A DNA stretch of 64,000 nt, taken from assembly GCA_013373385.1 (NCBI GenBank), contig JABXHX010000017.1, positions 1 through 64,000 on the forward strand, written 5' to 3'. Below the pieces are notes generated by a model, which did not search any database, was not told the origin of the DNA, and worked only from the letters and a program-made list of their open reading frames with translations. Each line of letters opens with the position of its first letter. Position 1 is the stretch's first letter. Shown here in pieces: positions 28,107-38,757 of this stretch. Source of the DNA: Flavobacteriaceae bacterium. GTDB lineage: Bacteria; Bacteroidota; Bacteroidia; Flavobacteriales; Flavobacteriaceae. The position numbers and the translations under genes were made by a program.

Positions 28107-29645
28107 ATGAAATTAAAAATTATTATCTCAACATTATTTGTTAATTTTGTTTTAAGCTACACAAATTGCTTTTCTCAAGAAATAGAAGAAGTCGAAGAAA
28201 CTGTAATAGAATCTACAGAAAGTTCTTATAACAAGTCACAACAGAAAAAAGTTAGTTCTATTTATCAGAATAAACAGCATTACTTGACTGGAGATATTGA
28301 TAAAAAAGTTTTCATTATTAAAAATTCAGATACAGGTTTATTTGGATTACAAGACATTAATGGAAATTTGTTAGTAAAACCTATTTTTGAAAGTATTAGT
28401 AAATATAACTCTTCTTCAAGCAGAATTGTGGTTTCTTTAGGCTACGGTAAAAAGGGAGTTATTACTGCCAAAGGAACATATATTATTCCTCCTACATATA
28501 GATCTATTTACACCTACAACGAAAAAACAATCTTCGTAACCACCAATACTGAAAGGAAAAATAATATTTTCAATTATTTTGGAACAGCTATTTTAAAAAA
28601 AAGTTATGATAGAATTTCTATTCTAAACAATGCCATTTTAGCTAAGGAAAACGGTCTTTATGGGTTATTTGATGCTAATGGAAAGGAACTATTTCCTTTA
28701 GAATATGAAGCTATAGAATACAATAGATCGTACAATTTCTACTTACTAAAACAAAATAGTGTTACCAAAATTGTAAAACCTGATAGGAGTAATTTTTTCT
28801 CAAATGAGTATACAGATGTTAAAAAAATAGGTTATAATCCTCTTTTTTTAGTAACCAAAAACAACAAAAAAGGAATAATTTCTTTAGATGAAAAAATTAT
28901 TGTCCCAATTAAATTTGAAGATATTAAAGAAAGAAATAAAAATCAATTGTACATTGTAAAACAAAATGGTTTCTGGGGAGTATATGACATTTATTTCAAT
29001 CAATTTTTAATTCAACCTGTTTATACTTCTATTGATAGATTATCTGACAATTATTACGCTATAGTTTCTAAAAAGGGAGAGAAATTCATAAAAAATTTAA
29101 TGACTAAAAAAACAATTGATATTTCTAATTATGGTTTCTCTAACTACATAAAAAGTAACCGCTTTTTAACTTTAAAAAGCAACAATAAAAAAGGTCTTTT
29201 AGATTTAGAAAATGATAAAATTATTGTACCTATACAATATGAGTACCTTTATATTTATGATGGCTTTATTTCTGCAAAAATCAATTCAAACCTATATACA
29301 ACCTATACTAAAAACGGAGCTACGCTTCTAGAAAACGGAAACAGTATAGAAAAAATATATACAAACGTCTATAAAATCACTAAAAATGGAAAAGCGGGGT
29401 TGATTATTGGTGATAAAAAAGCATTAGATGTAACTTATGATATCATTATTCCATTTAGAAAACTCAATCTTGTTCTTTTAAAGAAAAACGAGAAGTATTC
29501 ATTATTAAATACAAAAGATTCAAAAATATTGATAAAACCTAGTAAGTATAAAATTACTGTTAATGAGGATAGCAGTATAATATCTCAAAAAAATAAAACT
29601 TATTTTTTCTCACTAAATAAATTAATTCCTATTAGAAAAAAATAA
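28107..29645 (+). CDS. WG-repeat-containing secreted protein
   Basis: Signal peptide; repeated G(L/V)(F/Y/I)..GN.L..P.F/YE units (NGLYGLFDANGKELFPLEYEAIE, NGFWGVYDIYFNQFLIQPVYTSID). Confidence 0.7.
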   Translation: MKLKIIISTLFVNFVLSYTNCFSQEIEEVEETVIESTESSYNKSQQKKVSSIYQNKQHYLTGDIDKKVFIIKNSDTGLFGLQDINGNLLVKPIFESISKYNSSSSRIVVSLGYGKKGVITAKGTYIIPPTYRSIYTYNEKTIFVTTNTERKNNIFNYFGTAILKKSYDRISILNNAILAKENGLYGLFDANGKELFPLEYEAIEYNRSYNFYLLKQNSVTKIVKPDRSNFFSNEYTDVKKIGYNPLFLVTKNNKKGIISLDEKIIVPIKFEDIKERNKNQLYIVKQNGFWGVYDIYFNQFLIQPVYTSIDRLSDNYYAIVSKKGEKFIKNLMTKKTIDISNYGFSNYIKSNRFLTLKSNNKKGLLDLENDKIIVPIQYEYLYIYDGFISAKINSNLYTTYTKNGATLLENGNSIEKIYTNVYKITKNGKAGLIIGDKKALDVTYDIIIPFRKLNLVLLKKNEKYSLLNTKDSKILIKPSKYKITVNEDSSIISQKNKTYFFSLNKLIPIRKK

Positions 29646-31102
29646 TGCTAAAACAAGGTTTAAATTTTAAACTATTACAAAAATTATCTCCTCAACAAAT
29701 ACAGTTGATGAAGTTAATTCAATTGCCTACACAAGCATTTGAAGAGCGGCTAAAACAAGAAATTGAAGAAAATCCTGCATTAGACACAGGCAAAGAAGAA
29801 ACAGATAATTTTGAAGATTCTTTAGCCAATGAATATGAAGATGATGGGAATGAAAGAATTGATGCAGAAGATATTAATATTGACGAGTATTTGAGTGATG
29901 ATGAAATACCTAGTTATAAAACGCAAACTAACAATTATTCCTCAGACGATGAAGAAAAAAATATTCCGTATGCAGCAGGAACCACCTTTCATCAATCATT
30001 AAAAAACCAATTAAATACGTTTAGAATTAACGATGAAGAACGTGTTATTGCAGAATTTTTAGTTGGTAGTATTGATGATAGTGGCTATATACGTCGAAGT
30101 GTTTTAGACTTGGTAGACGATTTAGCTTTTACTCAAAATGTGTTTACAACAGAAGAGAAAGTACTTGAACTCTTAAAAAGAGTTGTACAAAAGTTAGACC
30201 CTATTGGTGTTGGTGGTAGAGATTTAAAAGAATGTTTAATCATTCAATTAAAAGCAAAATCAGAGAGTAAAATCAGGACGTTAGCTATTCGCATTTTAGA
30301 AAATTCTTTTGATCATTTTGTAAAAAAGCACTACAAAAAATTGATGGAAAAGTTTGCTATTACTGAAGAAGAGCTAAAAGAGGTTATTCAAGAAATCAGC
30401 AAATTAAATCCTAAACCAGGTAGTTCTTATGCAGGAAATAACAAAATTGCAGAGCAAATTGTACCAGATTTTAGCATTAAAATTGTTGACGGTAATTTAG
30501 ACTTAACCCTAAATGCAAGAAATGCTCCAGAATTACACGTGTCTAAAGAGTATAACAATATGCTTAAAGGATACCAAGAATCTAAAGAAAAAAGCAAGTC
30601 TCAGAAAGATGCAGTGCTGTTTATCAAACAAAAATTAGATGCCGCAAAATGGTTTATTGATGCCATAAGACAACGTCAACAAACCTTGTTAATTACCATG
30701 AATTCCATTATGCAGTATCAATACGAGTATTTTTTAACTGGTGATGAACGCAAGCTTAAGCCGATGATTTTAAAAGATATTGCAGATCAAATTGGCATGG
30801 ACATCTCAACAGTTTCTAGAGTTGCTAACAGCAAGTACGTTTCTACCCCTTATGGCACAAAGCTGATTAAAGATTTCTTTTCTGAATCTATGAAAAATGA
30901 TCAAGGCGAAGATGTATCGACCAAAGAAATCAAAAAAATACTAGAAACTGTTATTAGCGAAGAAGACAAGCGCAAACCTTTAACAGATGATAAGTTATCT
31001 GCTGTTTTAAAAGAAAAAGGATATCCAATTGCTAGAAGAACAGTAGCTAAATACCGAGAACAGTTAGACATCCCTGTGGCTAGATTACGAAAAGAGATTT
31101 AA
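29645..31102 (+). CDS. rpoN: RNA polymerase sigma-54 factor
   Basis: N-terminal LSPQQIQLMKLIQLPTQAFEERLKQEIEENPAL; RpoN box ARRTVAKYREQLDIPVARLR. Confidence 0.96.
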   Translation: MLKQGLNFKLLQKLSPQQIQLMKLIQLPTQAFEERLKQEIEENPALDTGKEETDNFEDSLANEYEDDGNERIDAEDINIDEYLSDDEIPSYKTQTNNYSSDDEEKNIPYAAGTTFHQSLKNQLNTFRINDEERVIAEFLVGSIDDSGYIRRSVLDLVDDLAFTQNVFTTEEKVLELLKRVVQKLDPIGVGGRDLKECLIIQLKAKSESKIRTLAIRILENSFDHFVKKHYKKLMEKFAITEEELKEVIQEISKLNPKPGSSYAGNNKIAEQIVPDFSIKIVDGNLDLTLNARNAPELHVSKEYNNMLKGYQESKEKSKSQKDAVLFIKQKLDAAKWFIDAIRQRQQTLLITMNSIMQYQYEYFLTGDERKLKPMILKDIADQIGMDISTVSRVANSKYVSTPYGTKLIKDFFSESMKNDQGEDVSTKEIKKILETVISEEDKRKPLTDDKLSAVLKEKGYPIARRTVAKYREQLDIPVARLRKEI

Positions 31103-31106
31103 TTTT

Positions 31107-31706
31107 TTGAACTTTCACAAACTAATATCTGTCATTTTACACCCAATAGTTATTCCAACTATTGGAGTTATATTATTTCTCTCAATATCACCTCTAGAGG
31201 TTAGAAAAGAGCGACAATACTTGTTAATTAGTATTGTCTTTTTTGCAACCTATATAATTCCGTTAATTTCTTTAATTATCTTAAAGGCTTTGGGTTATAT
31301 CAATAGTTTTCAGGTTACCACAATAAAAGAACGGAAAACACCAATTTACCTTATGCTACTTATTTTTTATGTGCTAGGTAAATTACTCTATAATATTGTT
31401 GCCTTTAAAGAGTTAGGTATTTTATTTTTTGGAACCATTACTGCCTTGGTTATTGTATACTTTTTATTTTTCTTAAAAATAAAAACAAGCTTACATGTAT
31501 TATCATTAAGTAGTATGCTAGGCTTTTTTCTTTTGTACGCTACTTTACATAGTATTTCAATACTACCCATTGCTATTGTACTAGTTTTATTAACAGGTAT
31601 ACTTGCTAGTGCTCGTTTACATTTAAAAGCACATACACCTAAAGAGATTTATATTGGTTTTTTCTTAGGATTTACATCTCAATTTATCACTTTCTTATTT
31701 TTATAA
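31107..31706 (+). CDS. Conserved hypothetical multi-pass membrane protein
   Basis: Six hydrophobic segments; non-ATG start (TTG). Confidence 0.6.
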   Translation: MNFHKLISVILHPIVIPTIGVILFLSISPLEVRKERQYLLISIVFFATYIIPLISLIILKALGYINSFQVTTIKERKTPIYLMLLIFYVLGKLLYNIVAFKELGILFFGTITALVIVYFLFFLKIKTSLHVLSLSSMLGFFLLYATLHSISILPIAIVLVLLTGILASARLHLKAHTPKEIYIGFFLGFTSQFITFLFL

Positions 31707-32378
31707 AATATAAAAAATAAGCCCCATTTTAATTGTTTTTGTTCCAATTGGACTTGTGCCTATGGATGCGTCTTTAAAAAAAGGTGTTAAGCCATAATAA
31801 AAGTTAAAGTTAAATGCAGAATAACCTGCTGCAATTGTAAGTCCATATTGCAGTTTATTAAATCTATCAATATTAGTGTATTGACGAGTAATATTATTCT
31901 CAGTAAACGTTATGGTATGTTTTAAATTGTAGGTTACTTTAAAACCAGTGTACACTCTCCAAAACCTATATTTGTTAGGCGATGAAGTTCTCCATCTAAA
32001 CTCAAAAGGAAACTCAATAGCATGTATGGTAAGAGGATGAGTTGCTGTTAAGGTTGGGTCTACAGCAACACTAATAGTATTAGCAGCTAGTTGCGTAATT
32101 CTAAAACCATGTTTAAAAGAATCAAAAGCATATCCAAGCCCAATACCAAGAGCTAATCTACCACTTTTTACTAATGATATATCTCTGATATAGCCAGCGT
32201 TGAATCCGTAAGAAAATCCACTTCCAGTAACATTATTCGGTTGATTATAGAGCTGGTTGTACGTAACTCCAACGTAAAGCTGATCTTCTAAATATGCATC
32301 TCCAACCCGCAACGAATCTTTCTGTGCGAAGAGAGACAAACCATGCAATGTCACTAAAATAAAAAGTATTTTTTTCAT
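31701..32378 (-). CDS. PorT-family beta-barrel protein
   Basis: Signal peptide; glycine/aromatic-rich barrel (YVGVTYNQLYNQPNNVTGSGFSYGFNAGYIRDISL); next to ExbD genes as in other flavobacteria. Confidence 0.7.
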   Translation of the reverse strand: MKKILFILVTLHGLSLFAQKDSLRVGDAYLEDQLYVGVTYNQLYNQPNNVTGSGFSYGFNAGYIRDISLVKSGRLALGIGLGYAFDSFKHGFRITQLAANTISVAVDPTLTATHPLTIHAIEFPFEFRWRTSSPNKYRFWRVYTGFKVTYNLKHTITFTENNITRQYTNIDRFNKLQYGLTIAAGYSAFNFNFYYGLTPFFKDASIGTSPIGTKTIKMGLIFYIL

Positions 32379-32424
32379 TAAAAATGTATACTACTAACGT
32401 TAAAGATACTGTTTTTTGTATAAA

Positions 32425-32454
32425 AAAAGAGCAATCAAATTTGATTGCTCTTTT
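32425..32454. terminator. Perfect 30-nt palindromic terminator
   Basis: AAAAGAGCAATCAAA|TTTGATTGCTCTTTT. Confidence 0.8.
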
Positions 32455-32474
32455 ATATTTTAAATAATGAGATG

Positions 32475-32942
32475 TTATTGTTGAATCTCACTTACTTTTC
32501 TACTAGATAAACTTAGCTTAAGAGCATTTACATCACGTAATCTTAACTTAATATCTGTAATAGTACCAACACTTGACTCTATATCAGCTTTAATCGAAGT
32601 AGTCATAAACTTATGTTCTGCTTCAGGCCTTTGAGCTCTTTCGCTATAAATAAAATCAGCAATCATATCAGGTGAAGCAATCTTATCGTTTAGCTGAATT
32701 TTATCTCCAGTACCAAATTTCTTATCTTTTGCCTTACCAACATAAATAGTGCTCACCAAACTTTTTTTCTCCAACTTTTTTACCTCAGTAGCATTCGGCA
32801 ATCTAGGGTTTTCAATTTGTAAGTTTGTTTCTCTCATGGTTGTAGTTACCATAAAAAAGAACAATAACATAAAAACAATGTCTGGTAATGATGCTGTGTT
32901 TACAGCAGGCATTTCTTTTTTCTTTCCTCCAAATTTAGACAT
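32475..32942 (-). CDS. ExbD/TolR-family biopolymer transport protein
   Basis: VNTASLPDIVFMLLFFFMVTTTMRETNLQ, typical N-terminal TM with conserved Asp. Confidence 0.9.
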   Translation of the reverse strand: MSKFGGKKKEMPAVNTASLPDIVFMLLFFFMVTTTMRETNLQIENPRLPNATEVKKLEKKSLVSTIYVGKAKDKKFGTGDKIQLNDKIASPDMIADFIYSERAQRPEAEHKFMTTSIKADIESSVGTITDIKLRLRDVNALKLSLSSRKVSEIQQ

Positions 32943-32959
32943 AATACTTGTTTTTTATA

Positions 32960-33586
32960 TTAATTTGCTGATGTTGGTTCTGCGTCTGAAATAATTTGAG
33001 GATAACTTGTTTTAATATCTTCAACTTTTTTCTTTAGACTTGCGTTATTCATATCTTTCTTAAAGGCATCTTCAAGCTCATCATAAGTTACATTGTACTT
33101 CTCTAAAGCCAATCTATTTCTTAATTCTGTATAGGCTCTTAATAATTCGTTTTGTACTTTAATGTACATACCGTATTCTGTAAGTCTATCACTTTGCACA
33201 GAAATAATTGCTTTATTAGGGTGATCAGACGAACTTGGGTCTTTACTTCCTTTACAGTACGTACATGGTCCTGTAGATACACCATTCTCAATTTTTCCTT
33301 CACCACCGCCATTGTCAATAAACTTTTTAGCAGCTTCTTTTAAGTCTTTTAGTTCCATTTCATCACCTTCTACCAACAGTTTGTTATTTCTGTTAATATT
33401 CACTTCAAAAATGTTTCTTTCCTTAATTACAGGCGGCACGTAATCTGGAGGTGGTTTTTCTGATAGTTTTTTAGAAATACCAGAATCTACATCCATCGTA
33501 GTTGTTACTAAGAAAAAGATTAATAACAAGAAGGCGATGTCCGCCATAGACCCTGCGTTAATTTCTGGGGTGTTTCTTCTTGCCAT
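32960..33586 (-). CDS. ExbD/TolR-family biopolymer transport protein with CxxC-containing periplasmic insert
   Basis: INAGSMADIAFLLLIFFLVTTTMDVDSGI; insert GPCTYCKGSKD. Confidence 0.9.
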   Translation of the reverse strand: MARRNTPEINAGSMADIAFLLLIFFLVTTTMDVDSGISKKLSEKPPPDYVPPVIKERNIFEVNINRNNKLLVEGDEMELKDLKEAAKKFIDNGGGEGKIENGVSTGPCTYCKGSKDPSSSDHPNKAIISVQSDRLTEYGMYIKVQNELLRAYTELRNRLALEKYNVTYDELEDAFKKDMNNASLKKKVEDIKTSYPQIISDAEPTSAN

Positions 33587-33590
33587 ATTT

Positions 33591-34058
33591 TTAAGCTTTT
33601 ACTAATCCTTTTACTAAATCTAATACAAAAAATGCTCCTGCAATAATTCCTAAGAACATGCTATACCAAATCCCTGTACTTACCCATTGGTTTACAGCAG
33701 ATCCAGCCTCTCCTCCTTCTAATACTTTTCCTTGTGTATCTGTTACTACAGTACTATCTCCTGTAAAGTATGCTAGTACTAATACAACTCCTAAAACAAC
33801 AACACCAAAAATGGTTTTCTTTAAGTTTTCTGGGTTTTTTACTAGATTCACAATAGACATTAAAACTGCAATCCCTATAGCCAAATATAACAAGATAGTA
33901 GAAAAACTAATGATTGGAGAAATAACACTATTTTGTATTTCAACATCAGTTTCTATAGCTGAAGCGTCTTCCGCAAAAACTCTTACGAACAGAACAACTC
34001 CTACCACTGCTATAAGGGCTACAAAAATGTTTAATATTTTTGATAAATTACCTTTCAT
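33591..34058 (-). CDS. Conserved hypothetical membrane protein between exbB- and exbD-type genes
   Basis: Four hydrophobic segments; spaced within an ExbB-X-ExbD-ExbD operon. Confidence 0.75.
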   Translation of the reverse strand: MKGNLSKILNIFVALIAVVGVVLFVRVFAEDASAIETDVEIQNSVISPIISFSTILLYLAIGIAVLMSIVNLVKNPENLKKTIFGVVVLGVVLVLAYFTGDSTVVTDTQGKVLEGGEAGSAVNQWVSTGIWYSMFLGIIAGAFFVLDLVKGLVKA

Positions 34059-34066
34059 AACTATGA

Positions 34067-34786
34067 CTATTTTTTATATTTAACTAATAAGTCAATTAAA
34101 GTGATAGATGCATCTTCCATGCTATTTACAATACTATCTACTTTAGAAACAATATAATTATAGAAAATTTGTAAAATAATCGCTACGATAAGTCCAAATA
34201 CTGTTGTTAAAAGTGCAATCTTAATACCACCTGCTACAACTCCTGGAGAAATATCATTTGCTACAGCAATTCTATCAAAAGCTTCAATCATACCAATTAC
34301 TGTACCCATAAATCCTAACATTGGTGCTAATGCAATAAATAAAGATAACCAAGAAACATTTTTCTCTAATAATCCCATTTGAACTCCACCATAACCTACT
34401 ACTGCTTTTTCTGCTGCTTCTACTCCTTCATCCATTCTATCTAATCCTTGGTAAAAGATAGATGCAACTGGCCCTTTAGAGTTTCTACAAACTTCTTTTG
34501 CTGCTTCTACACCTCCAGAATTTAATGCTTCATCAACACTTGCTACTAATTTTTTAGTATTTGTAGTTGCCATGTTTAAATAAATGATTCTTTCAATAGC
34601 AATTGCAAGACCTAAAATTAGGGCTACTAATACGATTCCCATAAATTGAGGATCTCCTTCAATGAAACGCTTCTTTAATTCTTGGTGGAAGGTTTCTGAT
34701 TGAGCTGCATCTTGTGCAAAAGTTGATTGAATAGCTCCAAAAAACATGAATCCTGCTACTGTTAGGATATTTGTTACTTTTTTCAT
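34067..34786 (-). CDS. MotA/TolQ/ExbB proton channel family protein
   Basis: LAPMLGFMGTVIGMIEAFDRIAVANDISPGVVAGGIKIALLTTVFGLIVAI. Confidence 0.93.
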   Translation of the reverse strand: MKKVTNILTVAGFMFFGAIQSTFAQDAAQSETFHQELKKRFIEGDPQFMGIVLVALILGLAIAIERIIYLNMATTNTKKLVASVDEALNSGGVEAAKEVCRNSKGPVASIFYQGLDRMDEGVEAAEKAVVGYGGVQMGLLEKNVSWLSLFIALAPMLGFMGTVIGMIEAFDRIAVANDISPGVVAGGIKIALLTTVFGLIVAIILQIFYNYIVSKVDSIVNSMEDASITLIDLLVKYKK

Positions 34787-35057
34787 CTTTGTTATAAATT
34801 AATTTTAATAGTTAACGGTTTAAAGATATTGATTCCATCTCAAAATCAATAAATATACATTTCAAAATTTAGTAAAAAATCTTTAAAATTTAAACTTTAC
34901 TGTTTTGAGAGTGCCAATTAACAAAAAAATGTTGAGTCTCTAAAAAAATAATAAAGATTTTTATGCTTAAACAGTAAAATTTAACTCAAATATCTATGAA
35001 TTTAATAATGCTATGGTTTTTACAATACAATAATTGCATTGTTTTTTCTTTTTTGTT

Positions 35058-36086
35058 TTAAAAATCTAATTCTCCACGCAAAGGTGTCTCAAAAATTTCT
35101 TTAAAATCTTTATCAGGTATTTTTATCCCTAATAAATACATTAGTTTGGCAACTGCTGACTCTGTAGTTATATCTTTACCATCTATCACTCCTATTCTTT
35201 TTAAATCAACACTTGTTTCATAATGCCCTAGAATGATACTTCCCCCCACACATTGTGTAACATTAACAATTTGCATGCCATTTTTTATAGCTTCTTCTAA
35301 CAAATTAATAAACCAAGGATACGTTGGCGCATTACCAGAACCATATGTTTCAAGCACAAGCCCTTTTAAACTATTAATTGACAATATACTTTTAACTACC
35401 TCTTCTGTAATTCCAGGAAAAAGCTTTAATACAACTATATTATTGCTTAACGATTTACGAACAATTAAATCTTGTTTGCTTTCTTGTTTTAAAAGTAAGT
35501 CATTATTAAAATGCAAATGCACGCCACTTTCTGCCAAAGGTGGATAATTTAAAGATGCAAATGCTTCAAATTGCTCTGCATTAATCTTTGTTGTTCTGTT
35601 TGCTCTATAGAGCTTATATTCAAAATACAAACAAACTTCTTGAATTACTGGTAATCCTTCTTTTTTTGCACAAGCAATTTCTATTGAAGTGATTAAATTT
35701 TCTTTTGCATCTGTTCTTAAATGACCAATTGGTAACTGCGAGCCTGTAAATATTACAGGTTTTGCTAAATTCTCTAACATAAAGCTTACAGCTGATGAAG
35801 TATAAGACATCGTGTCTGAACCAGTTAAAATAACAAACCCATCAAAGGTATTGTAGTTCTTTTCAATTACTTCTGCAATGGTTACATAGTAAGCTGTATT
35901 CATATTTGATGAATCAATTGGCTCATCAAATGAATAGGTATCTATAGAACAATTCAGTTGTACCAACTCAGGAATTCTATCCAATAACTTTTCGAAATTA
36001 AATGCTTTTAACGCATCTGTTTCATAATCTTTTATCATTCCGATTGTACCTCCTGTGTAAACAAGTAAAATCTTTGGTTTTGTCAT
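35058..36086 (-). CDS. ansA: Type I L-asparaginase
   Basis: ILLVYTGGTIGM; GFVILTGSDTMSYTSSAVSFML; PVIFTGSQLPIG. Confidence 0.92.
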   Translation of the reverse strand: MTKPKILLVYTGGTIGMIKDYETDALKAFNFEKLLDRIPELVQLNCSIDTYSFDEPIDSSNMNTAYYVTIAEVIEKNYNTFDGFVILTGSDTMSYTSSAVSFMLENLAKPVIFTGSQLPIGHLRTDAKENLITSIEIACAKKEGLPVIQEVCLYFEYKLYRANRTTKINAEQFEAFASLNYPPLAESGVHLHFNNDLLLKQESKQDLIVRKSLSNNIVVLKLFPGITEEVVKSILSINSLKGLVLETYGSGNAPTYPWFINLLEEAIKNGMQIVNVTQCVGGSIILGHYETSVDLKRIGVIDGKDITTESAVAKLMYLLGIKIPDKDFKEIFETPLRGELDF

Positions 36087-36224
36087 TTTTATGGTAATTG
36101 GTTTGGTAAAAGTATAGTAATTGGCGAATATTAAAAAATACTACTTGATAAAAATATTCTTTATCTCTTCAGAAAACCATTTGGCATTTTGTAGCGTCTC
36201 AAATATATGGTCAATCAATATCTG

Positions 36225-36256
36225 TTCATCGGAAATTTATCCCATTTCATCAGAAA
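36225..36256 (+). promoter_or_regulatory. Candidate LytTR-regulator operator (direct repeat with 21-bp period)
   Basis: TTCATCGGAAA (36225-36235) and TTCATCAGAAA (36246-36256), start-to-start 21 bp, about 60-90 bp upstream of the TonB-dependent receptor start. Confidence 0.4.
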
Positions 36257-36314
36257 CTGATTTCAGCCACAATCATATAATCACACATTTGCAGTGTCAA
36301 TTAAAAAACAGCAC

Positions 36315-38687
36315 ATGAAACTTTTTAACATTACATTTTTATTTTTCTTGAGCATTACCGTTGGATTTGCTCAAAACAGTATTAACGGGAAAGTTGTAGA
36401 TAGTCAAAATGAACCATTACCTTTTGCTAATATCATCTTATATAAAATTGGTGATGAAGCTAATCCTAAAGGAACAACTTCTGACGACAACGGAAATTTT
36501 AAATTTCAAAATATAGGGAATAGCAAGTATAAAATAACAGTTTCAATGCTTGGGTTTGAAACTAAAAACATAAAGGAATTTCTTTTAAACGGAGACAAAA
36601 CAATTAATATAACTTTAAAAGAAGAAAGTCAAACTTTGGATGAAGTTGTAGTTACAGCCAAAAGACCAGTTATAAAACAAACAGCAGAAAAATTAATAGT
36701 AGACTTAGAAAAATCAGAAATGATTAATACTAGTTTGCAAGATGTTATGAGAAAAGTTCCGGGAGTTTTAGTAACCAATAACGGAATTTCAATTGCTGGT
36801 AATAGAGGCGTTCGTATTCTTATTAATGGAAAAACTACCCGATATATGGATGTAGAAACTTTATTGCGAGATTTTCCTGCTGATAATATTGCTAAAATAG
36901 AAGTAGTTGAACAACCTGGTGCTGAATATGAAGCATCTGGCTCTGGAGCAATTATTAATATTATTTTAAAGAAGAATGTAAGATTAGGAACTCATGGTAC
37001 TGTAAATAGTTGGATTGGAGAAGATAATGGATTTGAATACGGAACTGGAATTTCTTTAGCTAGCTACAAAAACAAATTAAATTGGCAAACTAGCCTTAGA
37101 CACTCAAAACCGACTTGGAGAGATGATCTTTCCTTAGTGAGAACTGTTGGTAATGAAACCTATAATCAGGTAACTAGAGAACCATACAACCCTAATAACT
37201 TAACATTTAGTGCTAATGTTGATTATTATTTAAGTGATAAGCATTCTATAGGAATTGGTGGTCAATGGAATCGTAGAAAATCAGATAGAATTGCTACAAG
37301 TAAAACTGTTGTTAGTGATACAAACTCTTCTAATGTTTTATTCTCAGAAAATACTTTTGATAGAGATCGTAAAAACTTTAACATTAATCCATACTACGAA
37401 TACAAATCTGACACAGAAAGACTAATCGTAGATTTTAATTATATCGATTATGTAAATGATAGTAAGAATACATTATCTGATGTAAGTGGTAGTACTATTT
37501 CTTTTACAGATAGAAGGTATATTCAAGATGGAAAATACAATATTAAAACATACAAGGCTGATTATTCTAAGTCGTATTCAGATAACTTTAAATTAAGTTT
37601 TGGAAGTAAGTATGCAAAGGTAAAAACAGATAGTGATTTACAATCTTTTACAGAAAACTTAACGAATGGGTTTGATTTAGATGTTGATGAAAGTAGTCGA
37701 TTTGTAGTAGATGAATCAATTTTTGCAGTTTATTCAAAAATAAATGCAACCTTCGGAAAATGGTCTTTTTCTGGTGGATTACGTTATGAAAATAGTAACA
37801 CAGATGGAACTTCTTATTTTACAAAAAATGGGCAACCCACTGTAGAAATAAAAAAGAGACCAATTAAGAAAATATTTCCAAGTGCCTCTATTAGTAGAAA
37901 ATTAAATGATGTATTAGGGGCTAGTTTATCTTATAGTTATAGAATTCAAAGACCATCATACAATAGTTTAAATTCTTTTGCTACTTATTTAGACCCTTAT
38001 TCGGCAGGTGAAGGAAACCCAAATCTAAAACCTTCTTTCACTAATAACTATCAATTTAATTTAACCTATGAAGGACAGCCATTTTTTACAATTGGATATA
38101 GTAAAACAGATGATGTCATCTTTGAATTAATTAAACAAGACAATACAACTGCTCAAATCAGACAACAAGAAGTAAACGTTGAAAATAACTCGAACTGGAA
38201 TTTTAGATTATTTGCTCCGTTAAGTTTTGTAAAAGGACTGGAAGGTTATACCGGAATTATTGTTACCAATACAGATTATCAGTCTTCTACATTTGGAGTT
38301 GACTTAAATAAATGGAATTTATTTTGGTTTGTACAAGCCAACTATAAATTACCTTGGGATATCAACTTTGAATTAAGCGGTAATTACGGAACTGGAGCTT
38401 TAGAGGGACAAATTGAAGTTGATTGGTTGGCAAACTTAGATGTTTCTTTAGGGAAAAAGTTTTTAGGTGATAAGCTAAAAGTAAATCTTGGAATCAATAA
38501 AGTATTAAATAGAGGTTTTGTAGGAACCATTGATTATGGTAATGGTATTGCAAGTGTAGAAAGTAATGGCTCTCGCCAGAATGTACAATTACGATTGACT
38601 TATAGTTTTGGATCCAAATTCGGAAAAAAGAAAACACGAAGAAATTCTGCTAAAGAAGAAGAAAACAGAATTGACAGTAATAATTAA
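36315..38687 (+). CDS. TonB-dependent outer-membrane receptor (carboxypeptidase-regulatory-like domain + plug + barrel)
   Basis: GKVVDSQNEPLPFANIILYK...; TLDEVVVTAKRPVIKQTAEKLIVDLEKS; start at MKLFNITFLFFLSITVGFAQ. Confidence 0.88.
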   Translation: MKLFNITFLFFLSITVGFAQNSINGKVVDSQNEPLPFANIILYKIGDEANPKGTTSDDNGNFKFQNIGNSKYKITVSMLGFETKNIKEFLLNGDKTINITLKEESQTLDEVVVTAKRPVIKQTAEKLIVDLEKSEMINTSLQDVMRKVPGVLVTNNGISIAGNRGVRILINGKTTRYMDVETLLRDFPADNIAKIEVVEQPGAEYEASGSGAIINIILKKNVRLGTHGTVNSWIGEDNGFEYGTGISLASYKNKLNWQTSLRHSKPTWRDDLSLVRTVGNETYNQVTREPYNPNNLTFSANVDYYLSDKHSIGIGGQWNRRKSDRIATSKTVVSDTNSSNVLFSENTFDRDRKNFNINPYYEYKSDTERLIVDFNYIDYVNDSKNTLSDVSGSTISFTDRRYIQDGKYNIKTYKADYSKSYSDNFKLSFGSKYAKVKTDSDLQSFTENLTNGFDLDVDESSRFVVDESIFAVYSKINATFGKWSFSGGLRYENSNTDGTSYFTKNGQPTVEIKKRPIKKIFPSASISRKLNDVLGASLSYSYRIQRPSYNSLNSFATYLDPYSAGEGNPNLKPSFTNNYQFNLTYEGQPFFTIGYSKTDDVIFELIKQDNTTAQIRQQEVNVENNSNWNFRLFAPLSFVKGLEGYTGIIVTNTDYQSSTFGVDLNKWNLFWFVQANYKLPWDINFELSGNYGTGALEGQIEVDWLANLDVSLGKKFLGDKLKVNLGINKVLNRGFVGTIDYGNGIASVESNGSRQNVQLRLTYSFGSKFGKKKTRRNSAKEEENRIDSNN

Positions 38688-38757
38688 TTTCTTATACATT
38701 TGTTTTCAATACAAATTCACAGGTTGTGAAAATGGTGAAGCCTATTTTTAAATCAAC

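Noticed and set aside
36121-36318. 65-aa plus-strand ORF upstream of the TonB-dependent receptor
   Set aside because: Covers the intergenic region with the 21-bp direct repeat; no ribosome-binding or homology signal.
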